64,000 nt of DNA from Endomychus coccineus (GCA_958510875.1 OY294070.1:12577631-12641630), one strand, 5' to 3'. Positions 1 through 11,595 are shown, counted from the stretch's first letter. Translations and numbers: made by a program. The notes: generated from the letters alone by a model not told the origin.

Positions 1-215
1 ATAATTGTGACAAAATTAACTGAAATTTATTTTAAATTTTTCTACGATTTTGTCACCTTCGCGCAACTCACCTGATTAAATTAATTAATTTTCCATGATT
101 CAATTTTTTATATCATCGAATCTCCACAATCATATAATTTAAAATATTAAACCAAAAAAATAATTGTGACAGAATTAACTGGAATTTATTTAAAATTTTT
201 CTACGGTTTTGTCAC
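1..215. repeat. pair of ~56-bp direct repeats, each with hairpin arms
   Basis: Positions 1-56 and 160-215 are nearly the same sequence. Each begins ATAATTGTGAC and ends TTTTGTCAC. In the first copy GTGACAAAAT (7-16) is the exact reverse complement of ATTTTGTCAC (47-56), so each copy can fold. The family is not recognised; a small non-autonomous element or satellite edge is possible. Confidence 0.6.
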
Positions 216-1857
216 TTTCTAAAAAAAATTATAATAATATTTAAATCAATAAAAAAGTAAAAATCAAGTAAAAAATTATTATATATTCGAAACTACAAAT
301 ACGAATATATTTATAATTCAAAATGCCTTTGATTCGTTTCACTGTATTTATTCGTAAATTCCGAATACTTTTTAAAATCAGTTAATTAGGTGTGATAACA
401 TTTCAGATTTAATTAAATCAACCCTCTATTTCGATCGTTAAAGTGCATTCCATCGAGTTTGATGATTTCACACGAGTGCATAACTTCCATTGAACGGGCA
501 TATATGTTTGTGGAATGTGGCGATTTTTTACCGAAATAAATATATACACACAGATGTGCATTTTAAATAACATAGATTGCGCCACCGGTTTCCTCTCACC
601 CTGCCCCGTCGATCCGATCCGTGCAGCGTCATCGGTTTTCCAATAAACTGTATCAATCGCATCTCTTTTATTCGGGTAATTTGCAGGAGGTAGAGAGAGA
701 AAATCATGTTTATTGCACTCGCGAAGAGCGGTTAGATGCACAATACTGTGTTCCATCCAGTACATAGGCCGTGGTCCCGCCCATCGGCCACGTTACATAA
801 GCACCCCTCGTACCCCTGAATGCATCGCACCTCACTCTCACATACACACACACTCGCCACCCCCAACATGCATGGAAGCACCCTAACACGTTTGCAATGA
901 TTGCAGGCAGTCGATGCGCCATGTTTGTAAAGGAAAATTTTCTGAAAAAAATAACGCATCCGAATGTGATTGATTTTATAAATGGAGCAGCGGTTCAAAT
1001 AAATTTAACGTGCGAGCGGTTTCTCTATGATTGAATTATTTGTGAAAAACCATCATAAAACATACGTTTATCGTAGGATAACATGATAGGTATATGTAGA
1101 TGGAAAGTATACAATATGAGTATTGATAATATGTACCTACTTATATTCATAACTAATAAAAATGGTTGCTGACAAAATAACTTATAATTTAATTTAAACA
1201 GAAAATCGACAGTATGAGGTAATATCTGTTGAGAGCCTAAATGAATGAAATACGAAGTGAACAGACTGTGATCCATAGTTCATTAACTTCCCTCAATCGT
1301 ACGACCCGGAAATATATTGGAAATGATTAGAAAGAGATAAAGATAAGATACGTCATTGCAATCAAAGTTTATTTGAATTGACAATATGTTTTACAAGGGT
1401 TAGTACTATGACCTTTATTGTATTAGTAGCTGATACAGCGATATTTTTTTCTTATGTTTACGCCCGCAGGTCTCTAAAGTTTAATTATGAAAGACCATAA
1501 AATGTTTTACAGAATTTTTGAATCTTAAAACAATAATGATTAGCCAAATTTTATCATAGCGTAAAATGAATCAAACTTTAAATTATATCTGCCTATATAT
1601 TAATATATATATTATTATATATTGAATTGAATTCAAGTTTTTGAGGATACTGATCGATCTAGACTAAAGACCTTACCATTTAATTTATTTTTATGAACTT
1701 CAATATTCGTGGCAGCAATTATTTCGTGGAACTCTTTCATTAGATACGTTTTCTTAATATTATTAAAAAGCAAAACGGTATATGTATCGAAAGACTTCCA
1801 ATGCTGATATGTTTCAATATATATATTCAGAACCACGTCCATGGACAGTAAATTATT
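216..1857. other. no gene seen; AT-rich flanking DNA
   Basis: Short ORFs on both strands have no recognisable domain and look like chance frames. The stretch around 590-720 is richer in CpG than its surroundings and free of obvious repeats, so it may be conserved non-coding DNA, but I see no motif that proves it. Confidence 0.4.
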
Positions 1858-2100
1858 GACCAACGTTTGTCAAACGTTGAACGAAACATATTCCAAATGT
1901 GTATGATGAATGGTCTAAATGTGACAAACATTCGTCAAACGTATATCGAACATCTGATCTGATCTGAATGTTTTTTTATTAAATGTCCATGTAACGACTA
2001 ACATTTATATCACAGATCATACGACAAATCAAGCAACCCATAAAAACCAGCAAGTGTCGTTTATAAGAGTCAAAATTTCAACCCTTTTACCGTTTCAAAG
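1858..2100 (+). repeat. detached copy of the ~228-bp tandem repeat
   Basis: The copy starts with the AACGTTTGTCAAACGTT palindrome and carries the same CAGATCATACGACAAATCAA block as the array at 2318-3720. It ends with a tail (AGCAAGTG...TTTCAACCCTTTTACCGTTT) that recurs only after the last unit of that array. This suggests a defined 3' end to the repeat. About 220 bp of unrelated sequence separates it from the array. Confidence 0.75.
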
Positions 2101-2317
2101 TAAATTAAGATTTGTGAAAATATTAATTCCTGACACAAAGAGAAAATGGGAGAATTATCATTAATTTGTGGTTTTTATTAATTCATTTTTAAAAAGACTA
2201 TTTTGAGCATTCCTTTTATATGTATGTACATACTTTTAATTCAACATTAAATTTCAGTTGAACAAATAATTTTAATTTCATAATAATTCATATTTCTAAC
2301 CATGTCATTGGCTTATT

Positions 2318-3720
2318 GACGAACGTTTGTCAAACGTTGAACGAAACGTATTTAAAATGTGCATGAAGCATGGTCTAAATGTGCCATTTGTAACATTCGT
2401 CAAACGTATAACGAACATCTGATGAACGTTTTTTCAATAAATATCCATGCAACGTAGTTAAAGTAAATTTTCTTGAACAAATTTATATCACAGATCATAC
2501 GACAAATCAAGCAACCCATAAAGAGAAAGAATAATATTGACGAACGTTTGTCAAACGTTGAACTAAACGTATTCAAAATGTTTATGAAGCATGGTCTAGA
2601 TGTGCCATTTAAAACATTCGTCAACGTATATCGAACATCTGATGAACGTTTTTCCAATAAATATCCATGCAACGTAGTTAGAGTAAAATTTATATTTTCC
2701 TGAGCAAATTTATATCACAGATCATACGACAAATCAAGCGACCCATAAAAATAAAAATAATAATATGGATGAACGTTTGTCAAACGTTGTACTAAACATA
2801 TTCCAAATGTTTATGAAGCATGGTCTAGATGTGCCATTTGCAACATTCGTCAAACGTATAACGAACATCCCATGAACGTTTTTTCAATAAATATCCATGC
2901 AACGTAGTTAAAGTAACATTTATATTTTCCTGAGCAAATTTATATCACAGATCATACGACAAATCAAGCAACCCATAAAGAAAAAGAATAACATTGACGA
3001 ACGTTTGTCAAACGTTGAACTAAACGTATTCCAAATGTTTATGAAGCATGCTCTATATGTGCCATTTGTAACATTCGTCAAACGTATATCGAACATCTGA
3101 TGAACGTTTTTTCAATAAATATCCATGCAACGTAGTTAAAGTAACATTTATATTTTCCTGAGCAAATTTATATCACAGGTCATACGACAAATCAAGCAAC
3201 CCATAAAAATAAAAATGATAATAATAACAAACGTTTGTCAAACGTTGAACTAAACGTATTCCAAATGTTTATGAAGCATGGTCTAGATGTGCTATTTGGA
3301 ACATTCGTCAAACGTATATCGAACATCTGATGAACGTTTTTTCAATAAATATCCATGCAACGTAATTAAAGTAACAGTTATATTTTCCTGAGCAAATTTA
3401 TATCTCAGATCATACGACAAATCAAGCAACCCATACAAATAATAATAATAATATTGACGAACGTTTGTCAAACGTTTAACTGAACATATTACAGATGTTT
3501 ATAACGTATGGTCTAAATGTGCCATTGAGAACATTCGTCAAACGTATATCGAACATCTGATGAACGTGTTTTCAATCCATGCAACGTATTTAAAGTAACA
3601 TTTATATTTTCCTGAACAAATTTGTATCACAGATCATACGACAAATCAAGCAACCCATAAAAATAAGCAAGTGCCATTTATACAAGTCAACATTTCAACC
3701 CTTTTAACGTTTTAAAGGAA
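2318..3720 (+). repeat. tandem array, about six units of 220-231 bp
   Basis: Units begin at 2318, 2539, 2768, 2996, 3226 and 3456. Each opens with AACGTTTGTCAAACGTT (7-bp inverted arms around a 3-base spacer) and contains a second related half-site, ATTCGTCAAACGTAT, about 75 bp later. The last unit runs into a distinct tail near 3665-3720. The unit is not a family I can name. The 2400-2703 reading frames are products of the repeat and not genes. Confidence 0.9.
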
Positions 3721-3736
3721 ACAAATAAATTTTCAG

Positions 3737-3991
3737 TCGGATCGAAGGATGTCGTATGCAAATGAACACAATATGTTCGGCCAACAAACGAATAAATAAA
3801 TTCGATGTAGGTCTCGCGGTATTATTAGAACGTAATAAAAAATCCGTAGAATCAACCGACAAACCGTCTTGGGCGCCTTATTTTCGACATATGCCGCGCT
3901 CCGCGTTTGAAAACAAACGAAAAGTGAAAGTTACCAAATCGCGTACAAGAACCGAGCCGTGGTGGTTGGGGGTGCGAGAATTGTTCTTCAG
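3737..3991 (+). CDS. candidate exon of unknown protein
   Basis: The stretch is open in one + frame for its whole 255 bp and is bounded by an acceptor-like AAATTTTCAG (ending 3736) and a donor-like CAG|GTATAAG (3992). It is more GC- and CpG-rich than the neighbouring array. The predicted peptide is basic and polar with no domain I recognise (it includes KPSWAPYFRHMPRSAF and KVTKSRTRTEPWWLG). It would enter with one base completing a codon and leave in phase 2. It therefore cannot splice directly to the zinc-finger exon at 22349, which needs a donor in phase 1. It could belong to the same gene through an intermediate exon, be untranslated leader sequence, or be chance. An ATGCAAAT octamer lies at about 3756. 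Confidence 0.27.
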
Positions 3992-4024
3992 GTATAAGGT
4001 CGAATTAGTTTCGTACGTTTTGTA

Positions 4025-4865
4025 ATTAAGTTATAGCATCAAATTTCGATACGTACGGGGTAGGAAGGATGTAAGAAAATATAAACCTAATTGAGTAACG
4101 ATTGAAATTTTTAATTCGGAACGTCTTGTACGTGATCTTTTTGACGTTTCTGCGTCTTGGTAATTTCCTGTCTGTTGACGGTTGATAATTCTCTATTTAT
4201 TTAACGTGTGGCATTATTTTCATTCTTGTTCCTCGATACATTCAACTAATTTTGTACAGTAATGCCTTCAATCAACTTTGAAGGAAATGTCTGCCTGAAA
4301 AATTCGAAATTATTTGCTTAGCATGGTATGGCATGTCAATCTACACTGACAGGAAAATTTTGCATATTGCTGTTACATAAATGCGGCTCTGTTTCAGCAT
4401 ATTGCGTATCTGATGTTGTCTTTTGGCTCTGGCATTATAGAAACTTCGTTCAAGTGTGATGAGCGACAAAATTACAGGTATTGCCACCAGGATTGATAAG
4501 AAGTTGAGACGAAGCCCAATGTTTATTGCTACAATCATCACCTGTATTTAATTGTTGTTAGGACTATATCAGAGATGACTTTCATTAGTTAATTTTTCAA
4601 TTAATTCTGCATGAATTGTTTCAAGATGGCAAAGTGGCTTGCCTGATGTGAAGGTTAGACGATTGGCCGACTCCTTGAGCAGCATTGGTCACGACATTTG
4701 GCTGTTACAAAAGTCGTAGGTATACGAAAGTTTGAAGTGTTTCGATAAAATAAAGGTAAATTCAGTGGTGGTGATATTGCCGTAAGTATCGGCAGTAAAT
4801 CCGTCATGTTAAACATAGAATTTTGAGTGAATGGAGCCAGTTAACCTAATCAGTTCCCCTTTTTG
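4025..4865. other. no gene seen
   Basis: This is mixed AT-rich sequence. The 66-residue minus-strand frame at 4341-4541 is hydrophobic but has no family signature. Sequence from about 4866 on is LINE-derived. Confidence 0.4.
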
Positions 4866-5700
4866 GTTATGTAAAAGGTGACGATCCTAATTATGATGCC
4901 CTATCTCAAATATTCGATGTGGTGGTTGATGGAGTATCCATCCGATACAATGGTTATCAACGCTGGTGTTTCACAGGGATCAGTCCTGGCATCAACTTTG
5001 TTTCTGCTCCATATGAACGTTCTGTTGAAAGTGGCCATCTGTCCCGTTCACAACTTTGCAGATGATGGTACACTTCATAGCGTTTTCTCATCTAGAGCCT
5101 CTACAACATACAAAGAAGCTAAAGGAGCGGGATCATAATCAACAACACCCTCTCATGGGATGATCCTGTGAGGTCCATTGCGAAAACTGTTTCACAAAAA
5201 CTTGGTTTCCTATTCCGTGCTGGGAGCTACTTCACATCTTAGCAGCTTCTGTTAATCAACAAAGCACAGATTCAACCTGCCCTGGAATACTGTTCACATA
5301 TTTGTAATTCGTCTCCCAAAAAATACGCTGAAGCTTTTGGATTATTTCCAGAAGATAACAATTCGTCTGATTGTTGTCACACCAACGAATTCATCGACCT
5401 CTCTAGAACATCGTAGAAAAGTCGGCGATCTCTTCCTTTTCTATTGATATGTCCATGGTCGGTGTTTATCAGAAATCTCGTTATCTGTTATTCCACCACG
5501 AGGGATACCAGAAACGCGGACTAGACGAGCTCAAGCTAGTTACTCCTTCATTATCAAGCTTGATACCTGATGTCGAACTGCTTCTTACCAGTCTTCATTT
5601 TTCTATCAAACGGCTCTTAACCTATGCCTTTAACCTCCAAACCTTCAAAAAAAATTCCACCTCTGGCTCACACGACATTCTTCAAACGTTATAGGTCAAA
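4866..5700 (+). mobile_element. jockey-type LINE fragment: RT palm and C-terminus, broken
   Basis: The frame at 4878-5138 holds the reverse-transcriptase motif B region (INAGVSQGSVLASTLF) and motif C (NFADDGTLHSVF). After a stop and frame changes, the downstream region continues with the RT C-terminal sequence (QKLGFLFRAGSYFTS, then KAQIQPALEYCSHI) and the family's 3' end to about 5700. These are the same landmarks as in the LINE copies at 20795-21633, 55330-55870 and 58850-59570. No N-terminal endonuclease is present, so this is a dead 5'-truncated copy. The jockey-like assignment rests on motif resemblance. Confidence 0.8.
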
Positions 5701-7119
5701 GTATAGAACACTAACTTTCTTTTTATTGTTTCTTAAAAACTGAAATATAGCTCAATCCTCCAATTGTTGCTTGTTTCAGGCATTCTGAGAAATCTCCAGT
5801 GGAGAAACTCAAATAGTTATGAATAGACTTATAGGGTTTAACAAGAAAACAAGTGAACGTTTTTATATGTCATTAGTCACAAAAATTGAGTATGAGCTAT
5901 CAAATTTCTTACTCGAGAAGGCCTTTCTCCTTATTCGGTGGTGAAAGATGGGAAGAACGGTGGAAGTGGTTATAGACGTGAAAATTGCCCTTGTCTAGAA
6001 TCACGTATTTGGTGATTGCCACTTGAAGGTTTAATAAATAGCATAAATGTCGCGGCTTTCAGATTTCAGTTCGCCGAATCATCTACGGACATCTGGACAC
6101 GAATGAAGTTAGTGCAAAGGGGATTTCCTAATAACTCCCAGCGTCTCTTCGGTTCCAGCGTCGTGTTGAATGTGTTCGGAACTTTTTGGAGAAAAAACCT
6201 ATGGACGTGTTGAAGACAATTGTCATAAAACTATGATTCTCTAATATGATCCTTCATCCAAAAATCGATTCAAAAGTGACAACAGCCTCCTGTAATTTTA
6301 GCTTCAAAAATAAAGCCACATTTAAAACCGCCCGTTTTCGTGGTACACCTTGTGTATATGTAAAATTTGTACAATAGGAACTCATAGAAATAGCGTGTCA
6401 TCACAAATAGATATAGCGTTTTTAGTTCCTTTTTCATGTAAAATGCAACTACTTTCGAGCAGGATCGCCAAAGAATATTCTATCATCGCAATAATTCATA
6501 AAAACCAGATTATTAGCGTCGATTATCCTCGAGTCATTTAGCCTGTTTTGGCTATAAATATAAATCTCGTATTATACGCTCTTGATTACTTTATCCCTTT
6601 CGCATTTTTCCTTCCATTGTTAGTTGCCGATTTAAAGGGTTGGGATTGTGTTTATTTTCGCGTTTTTTCGGGGATAATGACGCGATAAATGTTTATTACT
6701 TCCTCGGTTTTGTTATATCGCTTTTCGACTTTTGTATACGCGCGACAATAATACAGCGAATTCGTTTTGTCGATATTTTTGTTGTAATAGGAAACAATAG
6801 GGTATGAATTAGTGACCGCGACTATAAACACTCAGAATAATGAAGCGTCATTTCAGTTAAATGAATGAACAAATACATCGATCGTGAAGGTTACTATTAT
6901 TACATATCAAGGAGTGCCAAAGAAAGCAGGAAACTTTTTTTTTAATTTAAGATCGAACTGTTCTTTACTTGCTATAAAAATCCATCATATTACAAATAAA
7001 CACTGTAGAAAATTCCAAAATAAACACAACATGTTCGGCCACACAGTACCTTCTTCAGGTGAGCATTGGTACTCAAACTTACAAGGGTAAAACAAGCTAT
7101 TTATACACAAAGAGAAAAT
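5701..7119. other. no confident gene; possible decayed element and unique DNA
   Basis: Short frames at 6016-6213 and 6884-7090 look like remnants of something coding (the sequence near 6070-6215 is less AT-rich) but match no motif I know. The stretch 6540-6880 is repeat-free and contains CpGs, and could be conserved non-coding DNA upstream of the zinc-finger gene; that is inference. Confidence 0.35.
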
Positions 7120-7872
7120 GACCAGAAATCAGAATAACTATAGCAGAGGTAATGGAAGCATGTAAATCTTTGAAGAATAGATAGGCGCCTGGAACTACAA
7201 AACTATCCCAAGAACTCATGATACTATTCCAGAAATGCTTGAATGGAGAGCCAACCCCAGAAGAATGGAACACCGCCCTTATACCCACCATACACAAAGA
7301 GGGAGACACACAAAACTGTTGTAATAACAGGGAGATAGCAGTGACGAATGCACTAAACAAAGTTAATGGCAAGATCCTTCAAAATAAAATCGAATCAGAA
7401 TACAGGGATATGGAATCAGAAGCACAAGCAGCATTTCGTGCATCAAGATCCACAGTAGACCACCTATTCTGTGTCACTCAACTACTGGAGAAGAAAACAG
7501 CTTACAACCAAGAAACACATCTACTGTTTCTGGACTTGAAAAAAGCAAACGATAGTATTCCACAAAATAAACTGTGGGAAGCATTAGAAAGAAGTGTAAC
7601 CATAATAAAAGCGATAAGAAGCGTATACCAACAAGCAACAGCAAAAATCAAGATAGGACAACGAGTGTCAACGGGCTTCAAAAGCAGTAAGGTGCTTAAA
7701 CAAGGCTGCTGCCTATCTGCGACTTTATTCAAGATATACCTAGAACAAGCGCTAAAACAGGGGAAAAGAAAATGCAAAAACATGGCAATACGCATAAAGG
7801 ATAACATCATATACACACTATGCTTCGCAGACGATCAAATAGTAATAGCACAAGATAAGCACGATATTGAAT
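7120..7872 (+). pseudogene. non-LTR retrotransposon reverse transcriptase, 5' half of a split copy
   Basis: An in-frame stretch from about 7131 (ITIAEVMEACKSLKNR, stop, APGTTKLSQELM) leads into a 237-residue frame from 7218. RT landmarks occur in order: TPEEWNTALIPTIHKEGDTQ, then LLFLDLKKANDS (motif A; the usual F of K-A-F-D is N), KQGCCLSATLF (motif B) and CFADDQIVIA (motif C). The frame is interrupted at 7872 by an inserted hAT-type element, and RT sequence resumes at 9015. At least one internal stop (near 7176) shows the copy was already decaying. The clade cannot be fixed by eye. No apurinic endonuclease domain lies upstream, so it is 5'-truncated. Confidence 0.85.
7865..7872 (+). repeat. 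8-bp target-site duplication, left
   Basis: TATTGAAT precedes the inserted element and recurs exactly at 9015-9022. Reading across the two flanks with one copy removed keeps the retrotransposon reading frame going (HDIE then YMTKN). Confidence 0.9.
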
Positions 7873-9014
7873 TAGTCTTGGTCTTGTTCTTGCATTTTTG
7901 CAAGACCAAGACCAAGACCAAGACTGCCTAATTATAGCAAGACCAAGACCAAGACTGACCGTGCAAGATTTGAGCAAGAACAAGACTAAGCCTGCAAGAC
8001 TCTTGCGTCTTGCAGTTAGGACTGAGTGTCGTTTCAGGGAACGGACAGGCTCAATTTATGATACAAGAAATTGACACATAGAAAACAAACGGAACAAAAT
8101 AGAAGAAAGTACTAGTATATAAAATTTTGGAGAAGAAAATAGGCAGAAAATAGGAAGACGTGAAGTACAGATATAAATGACTATCAGTGCATTTTCGTTG
8201 AAGGGGGAATTTACGCAGTCCGAATAAGTAAATAAAAAATAATATATTAAATATAGTTTAAAAATAAATAAAAATATGAAAATGATAAAAACGAAAAATA
8301 AACTATATAGAATAAAGCGAAATAAAATTACATGTAGTATGTTACCGAGAAAATGTTTATTTTCTTAATATTTCAAAATTTACAGGCCGAAAAAGAGATC
8401 TCACAAACTGATTTGAAATCTAACTCATAATAATAAGGTAGGTATAAGAGCGAAAAGCAGGACGCTACAATGTCATGCGTCTGTACGCCGCATGCGGCAT
8501 CCTTTGATTTGCGGCGGCATCCTATAATGAGAGCCGGCACCTGTCAAAGCGGCGCGGTACAAGGCGACACTATCTAAGCGAATGGACTATAAATAATAGT
8601 ATTTATTTCAATTCCAGTCATTCCCAATTGATCTTTGATTCGAGTCTAATATAATAATTGTTTTTACTCTAATCCTTGTTGTTCTCGGAAAACTTATCAC
8701 GTTTACAATTTGACATGAGTGACGAAGATTCAAATAGTTCTAAAGACCTGAAAGCAAATTTGATGAGTTTTTCGAAATAATTCATGCACCCTAAATTGCT
8801 TTGTGTAAATTGTGCCAACATAAAAAGGTTGACATAAAAATGAAAAACAGAAACACTAATAGGTAATTTCGAGACTTGCGAGACTCTTGCTGCAAGACCA
8901 AGACCAAGACCAAGACTGGGAGCGCAATACCAAGACCAAGACCAGGTGTATTGACGCAAGACCAAGACCAAGACTGGCTAAGTCTCGTCTTGTTCTTGCA
9001 TTTAGGCAACACTA
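7873..9014. mobile_element. non-autonomous hAT-like element inserted in a LINE
   Basis: The 1142-bp insertion is flanked by an exact 8-bp duplication. Its ends start TAGTCTTGG on the left and, read inward from the right, TAGTGTTGCC. An 8-bp duplication and TAG/CAG-type termini are typical of hAT elements. Both subterminal regions are filled with (CAAGAC)n-type iterations (7891-7960 and 8895-8985) and a TCTTGTTCTTGCATTT block in inverted positions. Between them is a GC-richer patch (8460-8580) and a degenerate N-terminal transposase relic. It cannot encode a full transposase. Confidence 0.88.
8715..8880 (+). pseudogene. relic of a hAT transposase N-terminus (BED-finger-like)
   Basis: From the ATG at 8715 the sequence reads MSDEDSNSSKDLK, then in a second frame KFDEFFEIIHAP, a stop, LCKLC and KMKNRNTN. 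A C-x2-C pair followed by MKNRNT and an LRDL segment is the pattern of BED-type zinc fingers at the start of hAT transposases. Stops and a frame change make it non-functional. It shows that the host element is an internally deleted copy of a coding hAT. Confidence 0.5.
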
Positions 9015-9022
9015 TATTGAAT
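9015..9022 (+). repeat. 8-bp target-site duplication, right
   Basis: TATTGAAT is identical to 7865-7872 and directly follows the right terminus of the inserted hAT-like element. Confidence 0.9.
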
Positions 9023-9448
9023 ACATGACCAAAAATCTCATAGAATAATACAGCAAATGGGGCATGGAAGTCAATATACAGAAAACGGCGTACATGTGTG
9101 TGGGAGGACAACAAGAGGACCTCATGCTAGAAGATGGGAAAATGCATAAGACAAACGTATAGTATAAATACCTAGGAGTACGAAGAACCAACGACGGAAC
9201 ACTAGATAATCACATAAAGGACTGAAATATACAAGGCAGAAAAACAATAGCCATGATGAATGGAAACACTATGGGATAAATTCATATTAAACAGCATAAT
9301 TGCAAATAGTAGTGAAGTATGGGTCCTTGAAGAGAGAGCTGAAAAAACCTTAAAAGCTACAGGAATGGATTACTGGCGAAGAGTTGCCAGAAAATCGAGA
9401 ATGGAGAGGACCACAAATGAAATAATCAAGAAGGGTCTTTTTTGTTGA
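9015..9448 (+). pseudogene. non-LTR retrotransposon reverse transcriptase, 3' half of the split copy
   Basis: RT sequence resumes after the hAT insertion: YMTKNLIE, then KWGMEVNIQKTAYM, KYLGVRRTNDGTLD and, in a third frame (9260-9448), the C-terminal segment TGMDYWRRVARKSRMER with EIIKKG. The order of blocks (thumb region, YLG motif, then a basic tail with a WRR motif) is that of insect non-LTR elements. Several frame changes and stops (near 9043, 9162 and 9224) make it dead. Together with 7120-7872 it represents one copy. Confidence 0.8.
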
Positions 9449-9600
9449 AATTGGTTGGACTCTAGCTGTCTTTCAGCTGGAAGAAAACATACCAAATTTG
9501 TATGAAAAGGTAAACAACCTGCAGAAAATTGGTGTTAATTCAGGCGCAGATTCCTTGAGAACGGCAGGTGGAATTCAGTCTGGCCCCATAGACTTTTTCG
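9440..9600 (-). pseudogene. jockey-type LINE RT fragment (finger region)
   Basis: Minus-strand reading gives SMGPD, stop, IPPAVLKESAPELTPIFC, then FTFSYKFGMFSSS and KTARVQPIS. This matches the equivalent stretch of the longer minus-strand copy at 58850-59570 (ECAPEITPVFCRRFTISYQL, SSWKTPTVQPISNNYRPIA). It abuts, in the same orientation, a different LINE fragment beginning near 9600. Confidence 0.75.
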
Positions 9601-10540
9601 TCTTGAGTGAGATCTAGCAGATCCTGCACCAAAGTATTTTTCATCCAATTTTAAACAACTTTAAACTACGAGAAACGATTACTGAATCTGAAAGATAATC
9701 GGAGGAAATAGGATGAATTTTACAACTGAAGCTAACAGCACAACATTTACTAATATTTAGACGCAATTTTTTGTTGGTGCACCATTCAAAAATATTGTCC
9801 AGATCATTTTGTAGTGCATATCAGTCATCTATGGTCTTTATTTCTCAACAGATTTTCAAGTCATCAGCAAAAATTAGTTTCAAGCCGATTATATTTTCAG
9901 GCAAATCATTAATAAATAACAGTAGAGGACCATGGTTTGAGCCTTGAGGCACAACGGATTTTGACACAAGCTGCGATCTATTGATGAGGTATGAACAAAA
10001 AAAGCTACTAAGGAGGTACTAAATCCAACGGATTTAGTGTTGAATAGTGTGATCAAGTTTATCAAAGGCCTTCGAAAAATCTGTATATGATACGTCAACC
10101 TGTCCTTGGTTGTCAAAAACAGCAGCAATGTACGTGTTCAAACAAGTAAGATTCGTAACCGTAGATCTCTTTAGGATAAATCCATGTTGATATAGTGATA
10201 GCCTATGTGAGAAAGTACTACAAATGCGTTGATGCAAACACATCTCAAAGACCTTAGATAGGTTAGACAATATCGCAATTGGACGATAATTGATATATTT
10301 CCAACATCACCAGATTTGTCAACGGGAATAATCTTTGCTTTTTTCCAAACACTAGAAAATTTATTACATCCCAAACAGAGATTGAACAAAATCTGTAGTG
10401 GGACAATAAACACAGAAGCGCAATTTTTTATTAAGAACATTGGTATTTGATTATATTCAAAGGTGTATTTATTCTTAAGGTTTTTAATAGCAGTTACAAT
10501 ATCTGATTGACTTATCGATACAATATACATGAGTTTATGT
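9600..10540 (-). pseudogene. second non-LTR retrotransposon RT, minus strand, frameshifted
   Basis: Read from 10530 downward, the blocks are SQSDIVTAIKNLKNK, PLQILFNLCLGCNKFSSVWK with AKIIPVDKSGD, LSNLSKVFEMCLHQRI, YQHGFILKRSTVTNL, YTDFSKAFDKLDH (motif A intact), then GPLLLFINDLPENI and LKLIFADDLKIC (motif C). The chain is split over at least three frames with stops after FADDLKIC. Residue order is complete for fingers and palm but the endonuclease is absent. It belongs to a different family from the neighbouring 9440-9600 fragment. Confidence 0.82.
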
Positions 10541-11229
10541 TGGTCAATTCTGAAATATTGCTAAAATCACATTTTGGCATCACATTCTTAATCAATCATT
10601 CAAGGAACAACTATGCTAAATTGTGAGTAAATAACTAAAACTGATATACTCATAGCAAGTTTCGTAAAAAAAAATCTCAGTATTATCAAGTATCTACACA
10701 AAGTTTCTAATAGTTATATGTTGCAAGAACGGGTTACACGTAGACTCGAAACTTTTTATTCTCAATTAATATTCAGTCTCGATGAGAGACAGAAAAGATT
10801 TTTTTTGTTCATTTGTTAAGACGTATTATACATATGCCAGACTCAAGTGAACTCACCCTTCAATTAAACACGCGGAACATCTGCCACTAGTGCAAGGGTC
10901 ATCGCAGAAAAAAATAAAGAAAATAAATTAAATAGCTTGTAGGTTATACGCTCACCTACGGTATATCGAATGCGATAATGACTTTTTATTGTGATATCAT
11001 TCATGTTATTAACTAGACATATGTAAAACACCTTTCCGAATTTTAGGGTTCGTCTAGCACTGACTATTATATGTGTGTGTGTGTTGAAACACATCACACT
11101 TGGAAGATTTTGATTATAACTCTCCGGCAGGTATAATTATAGTGCTATCGATTATTTATTCTCTTCGAGGTACTTATTTCTGTACGGCAGTCTATAATCC
11201 TCATCAGATGCAAACACATGTATATCATG
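10541..11229. other. no gene seen
   Basis: AT-rich sequence. The minus-strand frames at 10864-11097 and 11253-11438 show no domain; the latter is antisense to the Penelope fragment that follows. Confidence 0.4.
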
Positions 11230-11595
11230 TTCTTCAATCGTTCTAGACCTGGTTATCTAAGATTCATAAACCAGGTAATTCCATGAGACCAATCATTTCG
11301 AACATTAATTGTCCCACGTATGACATAGCAAAATTGTAAGTGAAGGAATTTAGCAATTTCCAAACCGCACTGAATTTGTCTATAAAACACTCTTTGGAAG
11401 TAATTGAAAAATAGAAAGATGTGCAATGGGCAATCCACATTCCTTTTTTGGGTACTTTTTTTCTAAGCGATCTTGAAAACTACTTAAAATCGCAATTAAA
11501 TCAGTTTCCAAAAGTTTACCATAGATATTTCGATGATGTTTTTGCGATTATAAGTAAAGATTTTGATTTACATGGCCAATTATTATGAAAAATCT
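11230..11595 (+). pseudogene. Penelope-like element RT fragment
   Basis: The + strand reads PKIHKPGNSMRPIISNINCP followed by TYDIAKL, the classic Penelope-type RT block (PKxHKPG, RPI, P-T-Y). Later it reads FLSDLENYL and YHRYFDDVFAIIS, where YFDD is RT motif C. Two stops (after AKL and after VIEK) and the missing motif B break it. At about 11595 it jumps straight to the element's 3' end, so thumb and most of the endonuclease have been deleted. Confidence 0.82.

Noticed and set aside
418..998. Minus-strand frames of 70-115 residues near the left end
   Set aside because: Overlapping frames on the same strand, no domain, no splice or start context.
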